64,000 nucleotides of DNA from Plantibacter sp. ME-Dv--P-122b (GTDB taxonomy: Bacteria; Actinomycetota; Actinomycetes; Actinomycetales; Microbacteriaceae), in NCBI RefSeq assembly GCF_030209375.1, contig NZ_JARVSC010000003.1, forward strand, positions 124,001-188,000. The letters are read 5' to 3'. Below are positions 17,349 through 25,236 of this stretch, one piece after another. Both the position numbers and the translations under genes were made by a program. The notes under the pieces were generated by a model, which ran no database searches, was not told the DNA's origin, and saw only the letters and a list, made by a program, of their open reading frames with translations. Numbering within the stretch: the first letter of the stretch is position 1; every line of letters starts with the position of its first letter.

Positions 17349-18470
17349 CTACCAGGGGCGATCGGCGAAGTTCCCGTTGTCGTTGTTCCGACCGCGGTTC
17401 TTGGCGTCCTCGGTCGACTTGTCCTGCTGGGCGTCCTGGCCGGCGTCCTTCAACTTGTCGACCTTCCCGTCGACCTCGCTGTCACCGGTACCGCTCGAGC
17501 CGCTCGAGTCGCCGTCGCCCTGTCCCCCGTTCGAAGGATCCTGCTGGCCTTGCCCGCCGGACCGGTCGCGCTGGTCGGTCGCATCCTGACGTTTCCGGTC
17601 GATGCGATCGCCGGTGTCCTGCAGGTTCTCACCGGGCGTACCCTTCGGATCGATCACGTCGGGCTGCTGCCCGGTTCCGCCCTGGTCGCCCTGGTCGCCC
17701 TGGTCTCCTTGGTCACCCTGGTCCCCTTGATCGCCCTGGTCCCCCTGGCCGCCTTCGTCGCCTTGGTCCCCTTGCTCGCCCTGGTCCCCCTGGCCGCCTT
17801 GGTCCCCTTGCTCACCCTGGTCCCCCTGGTCGTCTTGACCGCCCTGACCACCCTGATCGCCCGCATCCCCCTGGCCACCCTGGTCCTGCTGGTCCTGCTG
17901 GTCCTCGTTCTGATCCTGGGACTCCCCCTCGAAGCAGTCCTCGCCCTCGTCGACGATGCGCTTCGCGGTGTCGTAGAGGTTGATGGCGCCCTGGAAGAAC
18001 TGACCCTTCACGTACTCGTCGGCCTGGGTCTCGTACGCGCGCGCCAGATTGACCCGGACGATGCACGCGGTCTCCTTCGTCGGCGCGAGCTCGAGCGCCT
18101 TCCCGAGGTCGTCGGTCCCCTGCACCCAGTCCTGTCCGGCCGCTGCTGCGGTGCCTCGGTCGAACCAGGCGATCCACGGCTCGACGGCGTTCCCCGTGAA
18201 GAGGTGCCCCGCGCTCAACTGCGCCCCGGAGTAGTCCTCGGCGCGGTACTCGGCGATCGCCGACTGCGCGACGACCGGCAGACTCACGAACTTGACCCCG
18301 ACGACGAGGGCGATGAGCACCAGTGGAAGGGACCACCAGAACAGCCGACGGCGCAACCGGGCGACCTCGGCCGGGGCCAACGGCGGACGCCGCGGTTCCT
18401 CGGGCCGTGGCCGTGGCTCGGGGCTGCGCGGCACATCGTCGGTCCGGGTCCGATCGTCGAAGAGGGTCAT
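17349..18470 (-). CDS. Membrane-anchored protein with TPR-like region and Gly-Asp-Gln triplet repeat
   Basis: The last gene of the MoxR/vWA operon encodes 373 residues: a Pro/Arg-rich cytoplasmic N-terminus, one transmembrane helix (about 44-67), a helical TPR-like part (about 75-175), then a long low-complexity tail. From residue 198 to 267 glycine occurs at every third position with a single break at 213, mostly as Gly-Asp-Gln. This is collagen-like in spacing but has no proline. Position and the helical part recall BatC of Bat operons. The ATG overlaps the upstream vWA gene (ATGA). Confidence 0.75.
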   Translation of the reverse strand: MTLFDDRTRTDDVPRSPEPRPRPEEPRRPPLAPAEVARLRRRLFWWSLPLVLIALVVGVKFVSLPVVAQSAIAEYRAEDYSGAQLSAGHLFTGNAVEPWIAWFDRGTAAAAGQDWVQGTDDLGKALELAPTKETACIVRVNLARAYETQADEYVKGQFFQGAINLYDTAKRIVDEGEDCFEGESQDQNEDQQDQQDQGGQGDAGDQGGQGGQDDQGDQGEQGDQGGQGDQGEQGDQGDEGGQGDQGDQGDQGDQGDQGDQGDQGGTGQQPDVIDPKGTPGENLQDTGDRIDRKRQDATDQRDRSGGQGQQDPSNGGQGDGDSSGSSGTGDSEVDGKVDKLKDAGQDAQQDKSTEDAKNRGRNNDNGNFADRPW

Positions 18471-19507
18471 ACCCGCCCACCCTTCGTCCGTCGGAGCTCG
18501 CCCAGCGCGCCGACCAGGCCGGGGAGCTCGGTGAGGAGCAGCACGCCGAACCCGAGCGCGAACACCCAGTACAGCTCATCGGTGCGCCGGATGTCCACCT
18601 CGTCCTCGACGGTGACACCGCCGACCGCGAGGCCGTCGAGCGCGTCGTCGAGCGACGCGCCCGGAGTCCTGATCTCCGCCTCGACGCCGAGCTGCGACGC
18701 GATCGTCTCGAGTGCGCCCGGATCCAGCCGGGACACGGCGGGCTCACCGGTCGCGTAGTCCTGGATGTAGCGGACGCTGCCGTCCTGGTATCCCGAGAAC
18801 TCACGCATGGTCCCGCCGGCCTCGGTCCCGTAGCCGAGCACGCCACCGCCGCCGATGAGCGGTGCGATGCTCTCGAACGACCCGGGCGCCGCGCCACTCG
18901 TCTGCTCGCCGTCGCCGAGGTAGAACATGATCCGGTTCCGACCCGGCTCCTGCTCCTCGGCCTGGGTCAGCAGCGTGGTCATGAACTCCACCGGCGCGTC
19001 GATGCTGCTGCCGCGGGAGTAGGTGGTTATCTCCTGCGTCATCGCCTCCGCAGCCGACCGGAGCGCCGTCGCGTCCGTCGTGAGCGGCATGCGCTGGACG
19101 GCCACGGCGTCGAACGTCACGAGGGCGTAGCGGGCACCGGCCAGCCGGTCGGCGATGCCGGTGATGTCGGCCTTCGCACCGTCGAGTCGGGTCGGCGGCT
19201 TCGGGGCGCCGTTCTCGTCCGTCCCCGACGCGCTCTCGTCCGGCCAGTCCTCGGCGGCCATCGAGCTCGTCGTGTCCACGACGAAGTAGACGTCGAGGTC
19301 GCCCATCGCGGACGGCGGGCGATGGTTGCCGGGGATGGTCGGTCGGAGGGCGATGATCACGAGCACGACGACCATGGCCAGTCGGGCGATCCAGTGCCAG
19401 GCTCCCGGCCGCCGCACCCCGGCGAGGAACTGCCAGACGGCGAAGGCCGCGAGGACGGTGCCGAGCACGGCGACGGCCCAGATCGGGAGGACGGGGTTGA
19501 TGGTCAT
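18467..19507 (-). CDS. von Willebrand factor A domain membrane protein (BatB-like)
   Basis: A 346-residue protein with two N-terminal transmembrane helices (about 8-28 and 41-58), a vWA domain whose metal site starts with VDTTSSMA near residue 77 (DxTxS form of the MIDAS motif), and a C-terminal transmembrane helix near 315-335. The vWA domain faces outside or the cell wall space and should bind a protein partner through a divalent metal. It overlaps both neighbours by ATGA in a MoxR operon, so it is likely a MoxR client. Confidence 0.88.
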   Translation of the reverse strand: MTINPVLPIWAVAVLGTVLAAFAVWQFLAGVRRPGAWHWIARLAMVVVLVIIALRPTIPGNHRPPSAMGDLDVYFVVDTTSSMAAEDWPDESASGTDENGAPKPPTRLDGAKADITGIADRLAGARYALVTFDAVAVQRMPLTTDATALRSAAEAMTQEITTYSRGSSIDAPVEFMTTLLTQAEEQEPGRNRIMFYLGDGEQTSGAAPGSFESIAPLIGGGGVLGYGTEAGGTMREFSGYQDGSVRYIQDYATGEPAVSRLDPGALETIASQLGVEAEIRTPGASLDDALDGLAVGGVTVEDEVDIRRTDELYWVFALGFGVLLLTELPGLVGALGELRRTKGGRV

Positions 19508-20502
19508 CGGCGCAACCTCCAGGCGAGCAGCATGAGCGCCGCGAGGCCGCCGAACGCCGCCAGCACGAACACGAACGGCTCGTCGACCTGCACGAGCTGT
19601 TTGGCGCCCTTCAGCGTCTTCGTCTGTTCGGCCGTGATCTGCTGGACGATACCGCCGACCGCGCCGGGGTCGGCGAGCGCGTAGTAGTCCCCTCCGGTGG
19701 ACGTCACGACCTCGTCCATCTCCGCGGCGAGGTCGTCGAGGTAGTCCTTGCTGGAGACGTCGCCGGGGTTGATCCCGTACACCGTCACGTCCTGCGCCTT
19801 CGCGTACGCGCCGGCCTCCTTGAGCGTGAGGATCGGCTCGCCGGCGACGTAGTTGTCGGTCGCGAGCACGATCGAGCGCGACCGTTCCTCGCCGACCTGG
19901 TCGAACCGCATGACGCAGGACCCGAGACCGTCGCCGATGAGGGACGACCCGTTCCCGAGATCGGTGCCGTTCCAGTACTCGTAGTCGCTCTCCGGCGAGG
20001 TGAGGTCCTCGACGAGGTGGTCGAGCTGCGCGGCCACGTAGTCGTAGTCGCTCGTCAGCGGGAAGTACGTGGTCGCGGACGCGTTGAACAGGACGAGCGC
20101 GATCCGCTCACCGTCGAACCGCTGCACGAGCTTCTCGAACACCCCGACCAGCGCGGCGTCGTACTCCGTCATCGACCCGGAGACGTCGAGGCAGAGCACG
20201 ATGTCGCGGTTGCGGAGCTCCGGCTGGAACACCGTCGTGCTCACCACGCGGGACCCGAGGGCCGTGCCGGCGAGGAGCAGCACCCCGAGCGCGGCGATCG
20301 TCGCGATGATGAGGCGTCGGTACCGCGACAGCGCGCGACGGTATCCGGGCAGCGCGGTGAGCCGTTCGGAGTGCGCGACCCACAGGGGTTCGGCGCTCGC
20401 CTTCCGGCGCCGCCCGGTGCGGGCGACGAGGAGGACGGCGGCGACCACCGCGGCCACGGCGAGGAGCCAGACGAGTGGCATCCACCAGTAGATCAGCTCC
20501 AC
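19504..20502 (-). CDS. von Willebrand factor A domain membrane protein (BatA-like)
   Basis: A 332-residue protein with helices at about 4-26 and 62-82, a vWA domain with a full MIDAS signature CLDVSGSM near residue 102, and a C-terminal helix near 306-326. The start is the GTG at 20502, which overlaps the preceding gene by ten bases. The much longer open frame upstream is a shadow of that gene. BatA-like vWA proteins paired with a second vWA protein, DUF58 and MoxR are a recurrent bacterial set linked to envelope integrity and stress. Confidence 0.88.
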   Translation of the reverse strand: MELIYWWMPLVWLLAVAAVVAAVLLVARTGRRRKASAEPLWVAHSERLTALPGYRRALSRYRRLIIATIAALGVLLLAGTALGSRVVSTTVFQPELRNRDIVLCLDVSGSMTEYDAALVGVFEKLVQRFDGERIALVLFNASATTYFPLTSDYDYVAAQLDHLVEDLTSPESDYEYWNGTDLGNGSSLIGDGLGSCVMRFDQVGEERSRSIVLATDNYVAGEPILTLKEAGAYAKAQDVTVYGINPGDVSSKDYLDDLAAEMDEVVTSTGGDYYALADPGAVGGIVQQITAEQTKTLKGAKQLVQVDEPFVFVLAAFGGLAALMLLAWRLRR

Positions 20503-20960
20503 GTCGTCACCACCTGGCGGGCGAGCGTGGCGGCCTCGGCGACGCTGCCCGTCTCGGCTTCGCGGAATTCGACCGGGTAGTAGGCCGACACGGCACGACT
20601 GAGTGGCCCGAGTCCGGCGCGATCGAGGTCGGCGAGGGTCATGACCTGGGCGCGGACACCGCTGGACTCGTGCGCGTACATCCGGAGGATGGCTCCGAGC
20701 CGCTGGTGGGCGCGCCGGGTGCTCAGCGCGCCGTCCCCGTGCTCGCGCTCGATCTCGCCGATGAGTGCGAGGTAGCGGTCGCGCAGGACGGTCGGCGACG
20801 GCTGTGGCGCCGGGCGTGGAGCGCTTCCGCGCGCGCGACGGCGCACGTGGGCGAGCATCCAGATGTACCACCCGATCACGAGCGCGATGAGCACGAGTCC
20901 GAGCACCGGCCAGAGCAGCGTGTACTGGACCGGTGCGTAGTAGCCGTTATCGCCGGGCAT
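20493..20960 (-). CDS. Single-pass membrane protein in MoxR operon, function unknown
   Basis: A 155-residue protein with one transmembrane helix (about 13-37) near the N-terminus and a basic, soluble helical domain of about 110 residues. I see no catalytic motif. It lies between the DUF58 gene (14-base overlap) and the first vWA gene (10-base overlap), the slot where other Bat operons have a membrane-linked accessory protein. The overlaps imply coordinated translation. Confidence 0.75.
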   Translation of the reverse strand: MPGDNGYYAPVQYTLLWPVLGLVLIALVIGWYIWMLAHVRRRARGSAPRPAPQPSPTVLRDRYLALIGEIEREHGDGALSTRRAHQRLGAILRMYAHESSGVRAQVMTLADLDRAGLGPLSRAVSAYYPVEFREAETGSVAEAATLARQVVTTWS

Positions 20961-21837
20961 GTCGGTGGGCCTCGAGGAGGTGGAAGAGGACGGGGACGAC
21001 GTCGTCGGCCCCGGTCACGCGCTGACCGCTGATGCCGAGTTCCTCGAGCTGGTCGAGGTGACGGGCGGTCGCGCTGGTGACGGCCTCGGTGAACTCGCGT
21101 CGGAGCGCGTCGTCCGACCGGATGAAGGCCGGCAGGGACCGCTCGTCGGCGACGTCGACCATCGACCGACCGGTGTACTCGGCTCGCATGAGGTCGGCGT
21201 CCCCGACCGAGATCCAGAGCACCTCGTGCTGGACGTGCAGGCGACGGAGGATCTCCGACCGCTTCGGCGAGATCTCCTCGTCGTCGGAGACGATCACGAG
21301 CAGACAGCGCTGCTTGACCGACCGTGCCGCGTAACCGAGCAGCTCGTCGAGATCGCTCTGGGGTGCCGCGAGCGACGCACGCCGGTCGATGTGCTGCAGC
21401 AGGCGTTCGAGCGCCGATTCGGTGCCGGCGGGTCGGACGAGTTCCGGTGCGGCGGCGTCCCCGGCGACGAGACCGACGAGGTCGCCGTGCCGGATCGCGA
21501 GGTACCCCAGGATGCCGACCGCGAGGATGGCGACCTCGCGTTTGGTGCTCCCACCCTCGGCGAGCGCCGCGAGATCACGACCCGTGTCGACGACGAACAG
21601 CACCTGGTGCTTCCGCGTGGCGATGAAGCGCTTCACGAGCGGAGCACCGTGTCTGGCGGTCGCCTTCCAGTCGATGTCCTTGATCTCGTCGCCCGGGGTG
21701 TACTCGCGGAGGTCGTCGAAGTCGAGGCTCCTGCCCTGGAAGACCGAGCGGTACTCGCCGTCGAGCATCCCCCGCACGCGGCGGTGGGCGTGGATGAAGA
21801 GCTTGGACTTCACCCGGTGGAGCAGCGGGGTCGGCAC
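20947..21837 (-). CDS. DUF58 domain protein
   Basis: A 296-residue protein with the DUF58 signature REYTPGDEIKDIDWKATARHGAPLVKRF near residue 44, followed by a vWA-like fold (VLFVVDTGRD near residue 78). DUF58 proteins are almost always encoded beside MoxR ATPases and are thought to be chaperoned by them. The GTG start lies four bases after the moxR stop codon. No transmembrane helix is predicted. Confidence 0.9.
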   Translation of the reverse strand: MPTPLLHRVKSKLFIHAHRRVRGMLDGEYRSVFQGRSLDFDDLREYTPGDEIKDIDWKATARHGAPLVKRFIATRKHQVLFVVDTGRDLAALAEGGSTKREVAILAVGILGYLAIRHGDLVGLVAGDAAAPELVRPAGTESALERLLQHIDRRASLAAPQSDLDELLGYAARSVKQRCLLVIVSDDEEISPKRSEILRRLHVQHEVLWISVGDADLMRAEYTGRSMVDVADERSLPAFIRSDDALRREFTEAVTSATARHLDQLEELGISGQRVTGADDVVPVLFHLLEAHRHARR

Positions 21838-21841
21838 GGGC

Positions 21842-22843
21842 CTACGGGGCCTGGACCGCTCCGAAGACGGCGTCGATGATCGTCTCGGGTGAGACGTCGT
21901 CGGCCGCGGCCTCGAAGTTCAGGATGATGCGGTGCCGCAGCACCTGATGGCGGTAGCCCTTCACGTCCTCGGGGATGACGTGGTCACGCCCGGCGAGGAT
22001 CGCGAGCGCCCGTGCGACGGTGCTGAACGCGATGCTGGCACGCGGGCTCGCCCCGTACTCGATGTAGCTCGCGAGCTTCAGCGGCAGGTAGTCGCTCGCA
22101 TGGCGGGTCACGTAGACCGTCTGGACGATGTAGTTGAGGATCGATGCGTCGAGGTAGACCCGCTTGGCGAGGGACTGCAGGAACAGGACGTCCTCGAGGC
22201 TCACCCCCGGGCGATCCTGGTCGGTCTCGTAGAGCCCGGAGTTCACCCGACGGACGATCTCGGCCTCCTCGCCGATCGTCGGGTAGTCGAGCACCTCCTT
22301 GAGGAGGAAGCGGTCGAGCTGCGCCTCGGGCAGGTGGTACGTGCCCTCCTGCTCGATGGGGTTCTGCGTGGCGAGCACGAAGAACGGCTTCGGCAGCGGA
22401 TAGTGCGTGCCGCCGATGGAGGTCTGGCGTTCCTGCATCGCCTCGAGCATCGCGCTCTGGGTCTTCGCGCTCGACCGGTTGACCTCGTCGAGGAGCACGA
22501 AGTTGGCGTGCACGGGCCCGAGCTGGGTCTGGAACGCGCCCGTGCGGGCGTCGTAGATCTGGGTGCCGATGATGTCGCTCGGCAGCAGGTCGGGGGTGCA
22601 CTGGATGCGTTTGAACGAGGCGTTCACCGCTTGGGCGATCGATTCCGCCGCGGTCGTCTTGGCGAGTCCGGGGACGCTCTCGAGCAGGACGTGTCCGCCC
22701 GAGACGAGTGCCGCGAGCAGGGTGGTGCGCAGGCCCTGCTGGCCGACCACCTTCGCGTCATAGGCACCGACGATCTCGGAGAGGATGCTGCGGGCCCGCT
22801 GCAGCTCGGCGGGCGCGATGGGGGTGCTCGGCGTCACGGTCAC
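21842..22843 (-). CDS. MoxR-family AAA+ ATPase
   Basis: About 333 residues with Walker A GGHVLLESVPGLAKTT near residue 50, Walker B NFVLLDEVNRSSAKTQ near 112, sensor 1 FFVLATQNPIEQEGTYHLPEAQLDRF near 150, and the MoxR lid domain. MoxR ATPases act as chaperones that load metals or partners onto vWA proteins. It heads a six-gene overlapping operon. Two in-frame GTG codons (22843, 22837) follow a GGGAGA site; either may be the start. The longer upstream frame is not coding. Confidence 0.93.
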   Translation of the reverse strand: MTVTPSTPIAPAELQRARSILSEIVGAYDAKVVGQQGLRTTLLAALVSGGHVLLESVPGLAKTTAAESIAQAVNASFKRIQCTPDLLPSDIIGTQIYDARTGAFQTQLGPVHANFVLLDEVNRSSAKTQSAMLEAMQERQTSIGGTHYPLPKPFFVLATQNPIEQEGTYHLPEAQLDRFLLKEVLDYPTIGEEAEIVRRVNSGLYETDQDRPGVSLEDVLFLQSLAKRVYLDASILNYIVQTVYVTRHASDYLPLKLASYIEYGASPRASIAFSTVARALAILAGRDHVIPEDVKGYRHQVLRHRIILNFEAAADDVSPETIIDAVFGAVQAP

Positions 22844-22923
22844 TGGTCTCCCTGGCGAGGCTGGCGGTCCGGACGGTTGACCGTCGAACGCGGATCCGCC
22901 TGGTGGAACCCGGCGGTCCGAAC

Positions 22924-22929
22924 AGTCTA
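22924..22929 (-). promoter_or_regulatory. -10 box candidate for the MoxR operon
   Basis: TAGACT lies about 80 bases upstream of the moxR start on the minus strand. A perfect 12-base inverted repeat ACGGT-TG-ACCGT (22873-22884) sits in the resulting leader and could be an operator. The -35 region is poor. Confidence 0.3.
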
Positions 22930-23029
22930 CGTGTGCAGATCCGGAGCTCGGACGCCTCGGCCACCGGATGGCCACCCGGGCGTCGGCCGCCGTTCGCCCA
23001 CCGTCCTCCTCGCGTCCACCGCTGCTTCC

Positions 23030-23035
23030 TACCGT
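23030..23035 (+). promoter_or_regulatory. -10 box of the nonulosonate cluster (leaderless)
   Basis: TACCGT is followed by six bases and the ATG at 23042, without a ribosome binding site. It supports this start over the long upstream open frame. Confidence 0.5.
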
Positions 23036-23041
23036 GGATCG

Positions 23042-24310
23042 ATGACATCTGCAACGCACGGGAGGCCCCCGGAGACCGGCGGCGCGACGGCGATCGTCCC
23101 GGTCAGGGGCGGTTCGAAGGGGATCCACCGCAAGAACCTCAGGACGGTCCGCGGGAGCACCCTCATCGCGCGGTCGGTCGAAGGTCTGCTGCGGTCGGGT
23201 GGTGTCTCGCGCGTCGTCGTCACGACCGACCACCCGGACCTCGCCGCCGCCGCCGTGGCGGCCGGTGCCGAGGTCATCGATCGGCCCGCCGAACTCGCCG
23301 AGGACAGCACCTCCTCCGAGGCCGCGCTCCTCCACGCGCTCGGCGTCCTCGCGGAGCGTGGCGAGCTCACCCCCGTGACGGTGTTCGCGCAGGCGACGTC
23401 GCCCTTCCTCGACGTGGAAGCGCTCGACGACGCCGTCGCGCTGGTCTCCTCCGGGAGGGCGGACTCCGTCTTCGCCGCGGTGCTCGACCACGGATTCCTC
23501 TGGACGGAGAAGGCGAAGGGTGCCCGAGGGATCGGTCACGACCACCGCGAGCGTCCCCGGCGGCAGGACCGCGCCCCGCAGTACCGCGAGACCGGCTCGT
23601 TCTACGTCTTCGACACCGACGGCTTCCTCGAGGCCGGGCACCGCTTCTTCGGCCGGATCGCACCGGCCGTCACCAGGTCCTTCGCCGCGCTCGACATCGA
23701 CGAGCCGGAGGATCTGCTCGTCGCCGAGGCGATCGCCGGACTCGCCGAACGCCAGCTGGGCATCCCGTCGGGCTCGGAGCGTTCGGAGCACCACCTCGAC
23801 GTCGATGCCGTCGTCACCGACTTCGACGGGGTCCACACCGACGACCGCGCCAGCATCGACGCCGACGGGGTCGAACGGGTGAGCGTCCATCGCGGTGACG
23901 GCCTCGGCGTCCGTCTGCTGCGCGAAGCCGGGCTGCCGTTCCTGATCCTGTCGACCGAGCGGGTCCCGATCGTCGCCGCACGTGCGGCCAAACTCGGCGT
24001 CGACGTCGTGTACGGCTCAGCCGACAAGGCGACCGCGCTCCGCGACTGGGCCTCGGTGAAGGGCGTCCCGCTCGACCGCATCGCGTACCTCGGCAACGAC
24101 GTCAACGACATCCCGGCCCTCGAGATCGTCGGCTGGCCGGTCGTCGTCGCCGACGCGCACCCGGAGGCCCATGCCGTCTCCCGGCTCGTCCTGGAACGCC
24201 GGGGCGGCGATGGCGCCGTCCGCGAACTCGCCGACCTCGTCCTCGCCGCACGCGCGCCCCTCGACCCCCTGAAGCTGTCCACGCTGCAATCGAACGGAGC
24301 ACGACCATGA
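23042..24310 (+). CDS. neuA: CMP-nonulosonate synthetase fused to a KdsC-like HAD phosphatase
   Basis: The 422-residue protein has two domains. The N-terminal half (about 15-235) is a NeuA-type cytidylyltransferase: AIVPVRGGSKGIHRKNL near residue 15, ATSPFLD near 120 and the ETGSFYVFD motif near 184. The C-terminal half (about 250-410) is a KdsC/NeuA-type HAD phosphatase: VVTDFDGVHTDD with the catalytic DxD near 260 and LGNDVNDIPAL near 350. Together they could dephosphorylate a nonulosonate 9-phosphate and activate it with CTP. Vertebrate CMAS has the same layout. It overlaps neuB by ATGA. Confidence 0.88.
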   Translation: MTSATHGRPPETGGATAIVPVRGGSKGIHRKNLRTVRGSTLIARSVEGLLRSGGVSRVVVTTDHPDLAAAAVAAGAEVIDRPAELAEDSTSSEAALLHALGVLAERGELTPVTVFAQATSPFLDVEALDDAVALVSSGRADSVFAAVLDHGFLWTEKAKGARGIGHDHRERPRRQDRAPQYRETGSFYVFDTDGFLEAGHRFFGRIAPAVTRSFAALDIDEPEDLLVAEAIAGLAERQLGIPSGSERSEHHLDVDAVVTDFDGVHTDDRASIDADGVERVSVHRGDGLGVRLLREAGLPFLILSTERVPIVAARAAKLGVDVVYGSADKATALRDWASVKGVPLDRIAYLGNDVNDIPALEIVGWPVVVADAHPEAHAVSRLVLERRGGDGAVRELADLVLAARAPLDPLKLSTLQSNGARP

Positions 24311-25236
24311 GCATCCACCAGGACGCGAACGACACCACCGACCTCGACGGCCGGACGCAGCCGTCTCCCGTGCGCATCGACGGCATCCCCGTCGGCGGCG
24401 GCGCCCCCGCGTACGTCATCGGGGAGATCGGCCTCAACCACAACGGCGACGTGGAGCTCGCGAAGCGACTCATCGACGTCGCCGCCGACGCCGGCGCACA
24501 GGCCGTCAAGTTCCAGAAGCGCACGCCGGAGATCTCCACGCCGGCGCACATGCGCGACGTCCCGCGGCAGACGCCGTGGGGTGAGATGAGCTACCTCGAC
24601 TACCGCTACCGGGTCGAGTTCGACCGCGAGCAGTACATCGAGATCGGCGACCACGCCACCCTGCGCGGCCTCAGCTGGTTCGCCTCCCCGTGGGACGAAC
24701 CGTCGGTCGACTTCCTCGAGGACCTGGGCGTCAGCGCCCACAAGGTCGCGTCCGCCTCGGTGACCGACTCGAGCCTCCTGACCCGTCTCGCGGCGACCGG
24801 GAAGCCGATCATCCTCTCGACCGGCATGTCGACGCTCGAGCAGATCGACCGCGCCGTCGAGATCCTCCGGGGCTCACCGCTGGTCATCCTGCACGCGACC
24901 TCCACCTACCCGTTGCCCGCCGAAGAGGCGAACCTCCGGATGATCGACAGCCTCGCCGCCCGGTACCCCGGGGTGCCCATCGGGTACTCCGGCCACGAGA
25001 CCGGCCTGCAGATCTCCCTCGCCGCGGTCGCCCTCGGGGCCACGATGGTGGAACGCCACATCACGCTCGACCGTGCCATGTGGGGCTCGGACCACGCCGC
25101 GTCGCTCGAACCGCACGGCTTCTCGAACCTCGTCCGCGACATCCGGGTCATCGAGACCGCCATGGGTGACGGCGTCAAGCGCATCTTCCCCGGCGAACTC
25201 GCGCCGCTCGCGAAGCTGCGCAGGGTCGATGCCTGA
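24307..25236 (+). CDS. neuB: N-acetylneuraminate synthase family protein (NeuB-like), without SAF domain
   Basis: NeuB enzymes condense phosphoenolpyruvate with a hexosamine or hexose to form a nine-carbon sugar acid. The 309-residue protein shows the TIM-barrel motifs VIGEIGLNHNGDVELAKRL near residue 38, KFQKRTPE near 68, SVDFLEDLGVSAHKVAS near 135, ILSTGMST near 160 and GYSGHETGLQISL near 220. The C-terminal antifreeze-like SAF domain of classical NeuB (about 345 residues) is missing. No neuC-type epimerase is nearby, so a mannose-type substrate giving Kdn is possible. Confidence 0.88.
   Translation: MSIHQDANDTTDLDGRTQPSPVRIDGIPVGGGAPAYVIGEIGLNHNGDVELAKRLIDVAADAGAQAVKFQKRTPEISTPAHMRDVPRQTPWGEMSYLDYRYRVEFDREQYIEIGDHATLRGLSWFASPWDEPSVDFLEDLGVSAHKVASASVTDSSLLTRLAATGKPIILSTGMSTLEQIDRAVEILRGSPLVILHATSTYPLPAEEANLRMIDSLAARYPGVPIGYSGHETGLQISLAAVALGATMVERHITLDRAMWGSDHAASLEPHGFSNLVRDIRVIETAMGDGVKRIFPGELAPLAKLRRVDA

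Noticed and set aside
17670-17880. Short tandem repeats resembling a CRISPR array
   Set aside because: The period is nine bases, in frame, and encodes Gly-Asp-Gln triplets. There are no spacers and no cas genes.
17550-18758. A 402-codon open frame on the plus strand with long Leu/Val/Ala runs that looks like a membrane protein
   Set aside because: It is the antisense reading of the Gly-Asp-Gln repeat and its neighbours. Its apparent hydrophobicity comes from the repeated codons on the other strand, and it has no start context.
22844-23890. Extension of the MoxR frame by about 350 codons upstream
   Set aside because: It is antisense to neuA and lacks any domain. The MoxR family N-terminus begins near 22843.
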